Shown: in pieces, positions 62,401-64,000 of the stretch
Layout of the letters: the number at the start of each line of letters is the position of its first letter
Position numbering within the stretch: the first letter of the stretch is position 1
From: Polytrichum commune
Lineage: Eukaryota; Streptophyta; Polytrichopsida; Polytrichales; Polytrichaceae
Assembly: GCA_950295325.1 (NCBI GenBank)
Contig: OX485809.1
Location: 36,521,081 to 36,585,080, forward strand
DNA length: 64,000 nucleotides
Reading direction: 5' to 3'
Made by a program: the position numbers and the translations under genes
Notes under the pieces: model-generated
What the model saw: the letters and a program-made list of their open reading frames with translations, nothing else
Databases searched by the model: none
Told to the model about the DNA's origin: nothing

Positions 62401-64000
62401 TGAAGGTAGGGACACATTTAATAGTTCACAAAGTTGGAATGAATAAGGGTTTCTTTCATGTATGGTGTAGTTGAAGAATCTTTGGGAGTATCAGTTCTGA
62501 TGCCTTTACAATCTAGTGGGCCTTGAGTTCGGTTTTCTTGGTGTCTACATCTATCTTTCTCTGGTAAACTAAACTGTTACTACACGAAGGACATGACTAG
62601 ACCCACTTACAAGTGTTTGTGTTCTGCCATTGCTCCACTGCTAGGACTGATAGTTATACTTTGATTTCTTGAAACATGTAAATCTGGTGGTATCTAGTAC
62701 AGCTGTCACTGAAGAGGAATGTATCAATGTTATTAGTAAAGATGGTCTTGAGGGAACATTATAAGCATAGCTTGTCACAGAGGGCCATGTGTCACCTCTT
62801 GAAGACTATGCTTAGTCTAGTGTGAAACTTTCACCACTTAAACTGTGCTTATTACACACATTCTGTGACATTGTGTTTTCAACCTAGTTATTCCGAAATG
62901 GGCCACGGAATTTACAACACGCGATTAATCCTAAGTGACCCATTCTTCCAAACTCTTCGGTTTGACACTACTACTTCCTTGCTATGTACCCACTGCTATG
63001 AAGGAACACAGTTTATCTAGTGAAGCCTTAGTAGTTAGCTCACTCCCTAGTACCATCTCAGTTATGCATCTTCTTGCTTCTTCTGAAGAACAATTTGGGA
63101 TGCTATAGGTAAGTCGTAGGCAAGAGGAAAAGGCTAAGGAAGATGCTGTTAAACGGGCAAATGATGGAAAGAGGCTAAGGGAGAAAGCTGAAACTGATTA
63201 CAAGAAGCGAGAAGATGCTTTACGAAGGAATGCTGAACTAGATAAACGACGACTTAGGGATGACATTGACCGGTTATCCCAAGAGTTATCAACTTATAAA
63301 GCTACTGAGCGTGCACACTTTGCTGGTTCGAGCTGGGGCTCCTCAATCATGACGGTGGGTGTGACTGAAGCTGGAGTTGGCATGAAGAGGAATGACAGGA
63401 ATGAAAGGCTCCACCGAGATGACGAGGACAGGTTGTTGCCATTCATGATAGTACTCTTATGAGGTTTTGTTTGTGACTGCAGTGTCTTTTAGACCAGAAT
63501 GTCCTTGTCAACTCTCTGCATGGTTTAAAACAATTCAAGTCTCATTACATGTGATTCCCAGTACTTAACAATTAGTTTCAGTTATCCACTTTCCACAATC
63601 ATACCTGACTTTATTGATAAGGCTCTGTTAACAGTGATGGATTCTGGTTTGCTCTAGTCAGTTTATAATGTACTGTATGCCGGATGCTTGGATCACACAG
63701 ACATGTGAGTATTACTATTAGTCTAATGACAAATTAGGGAAGATTGTGGTCAAGTGTCAAGGCAAAGTGTGGTTGTTATTGGAATTGTTGAAGTAGTGGC
63801 AACATATGTAACAGTTATTTTATTTAAGGTCTACATTTTGCAGAACACCACTTAATTGTGAGTTATCATCTGACAGCAGGTTATTGTGTCCATCTTCTTC
63901 ACATGATTTGCGTGCTGTTTGCTGATGCAAAATTCTACATCCTTTTTCTTCTTCAGGGACGTGCGGCGCGACCGGGAGTGTGTAATGTGCATGTACGAGG
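59474..64000 (+). CDS. RF298/MIP1-type RING E3 ubiquitin ligase, 3' end outside window
   Basis: Exons 59474-60992, 61430-62262, 63109-63431 and 63957-64000 (cut) join in phase. First ATG 59474 has a weak context; 59498 (GTAATGG) is stronger and may be the true start. The N-terminus has Ser, His (eight in a row) and Gly low-complexity runs and the family motif SKRKFRAD. The conserved central block EELLVTSLEAVFNDVIRKIV to DALTYLAETG (about 185-255) and KLRENRPALSRGDAMWCLLM are typical of plant RF298/RF4/MIP1 proteins. Exons 2-3 encode a long coiled coil (about 600-860). Exon 4 begins DVRRDRECVMCMYE, the first two cysteines of a C3HC4 RING; the rest lies beyond 64000. The ligase acts with E2 enzymes; MIP1 relatives also bind a kinesin-like or MND1 partner through the coiled coil, but the partner here is unknown. 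A (GA)n tract and a short uORF (59324-59350) lie upstream. Confidence 0.93.

Overview
The window looks like nuclear DNA of a land plant. It carries five intron-bearing or plant-type genes: a DUF599 membrane protein, a full-length plant ABCG half-transporter of the ABCG24/ABCG28 type with a cysteine-rich N-terminal half, a SET+MYND (SMYD-type) methyltransferase-like protein, a PLATZ zinc-binding protein, and an RF298/MIP1-type RING E3 ligase. All splice sites used here are GT..AG and every exon junction but one (near the SMYD C-terminus) keeps phase. The AT-rich, repeat-filled spacers and the gene set fit a seed-free plant such as a bryophyte or lycophyte, but that is inference; the sequence alone does not name the species.

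Layout. 1-14.0 kb: gene-poor, with decayed LINE reverse-transcriptase remnants (three copies of the same 3' region, one with a recognisable RT domain on the minus strand at 7.0-8.4 kb) and short non-autonomous elements. 14.8-17.2 kb: DUF599 gene (+, 2 exons) whose intron is filled by a minisatellite. 19.0-27.4 kb: ABCG gene (-, 15 exons), convergent with DUF599; its introns carry foldback elements and a tandem triplication that copies a splice acceptor. 28.6-34 kb: nested miniature elements and unassigned DNA. 35.0-42.6 kb: SMYD-type gene (-, at least 10 exons). 44-45.4 kb: more nested elements. 45.9-47.1 kb: PLATZ gene (+, one exon). 47.1-58.9 kb: gene-poor, simple repeats, dispersed repeats, one coding-like but unassigned patch at 51.0-51.7 kb. 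59.5-64.0 kb: RING E3 gene (+), cut by the window end inside its RING finger.

Three families of short repeated elements (called A, B and C here) account for much of the recognisable intergenic repeat. A (about 500 bp) is repeatedly inserted in B (about 380 bp, palindromic ends), and in one place C (about 345 bp) is inserted in A, giving a readable order of insertion. The genes are not an operon and show no functional link to each other beyond adjacency: two membrane proteins, two chromatin or DNA-associated proteins and a ubiquitin ligase. I found no tRNA, rRNA or CRISPR array and nothing that amounts to a new enzymatic system; the most interesting material is structural (nested elements, intron architecture, a uORF overlapping a start codon).
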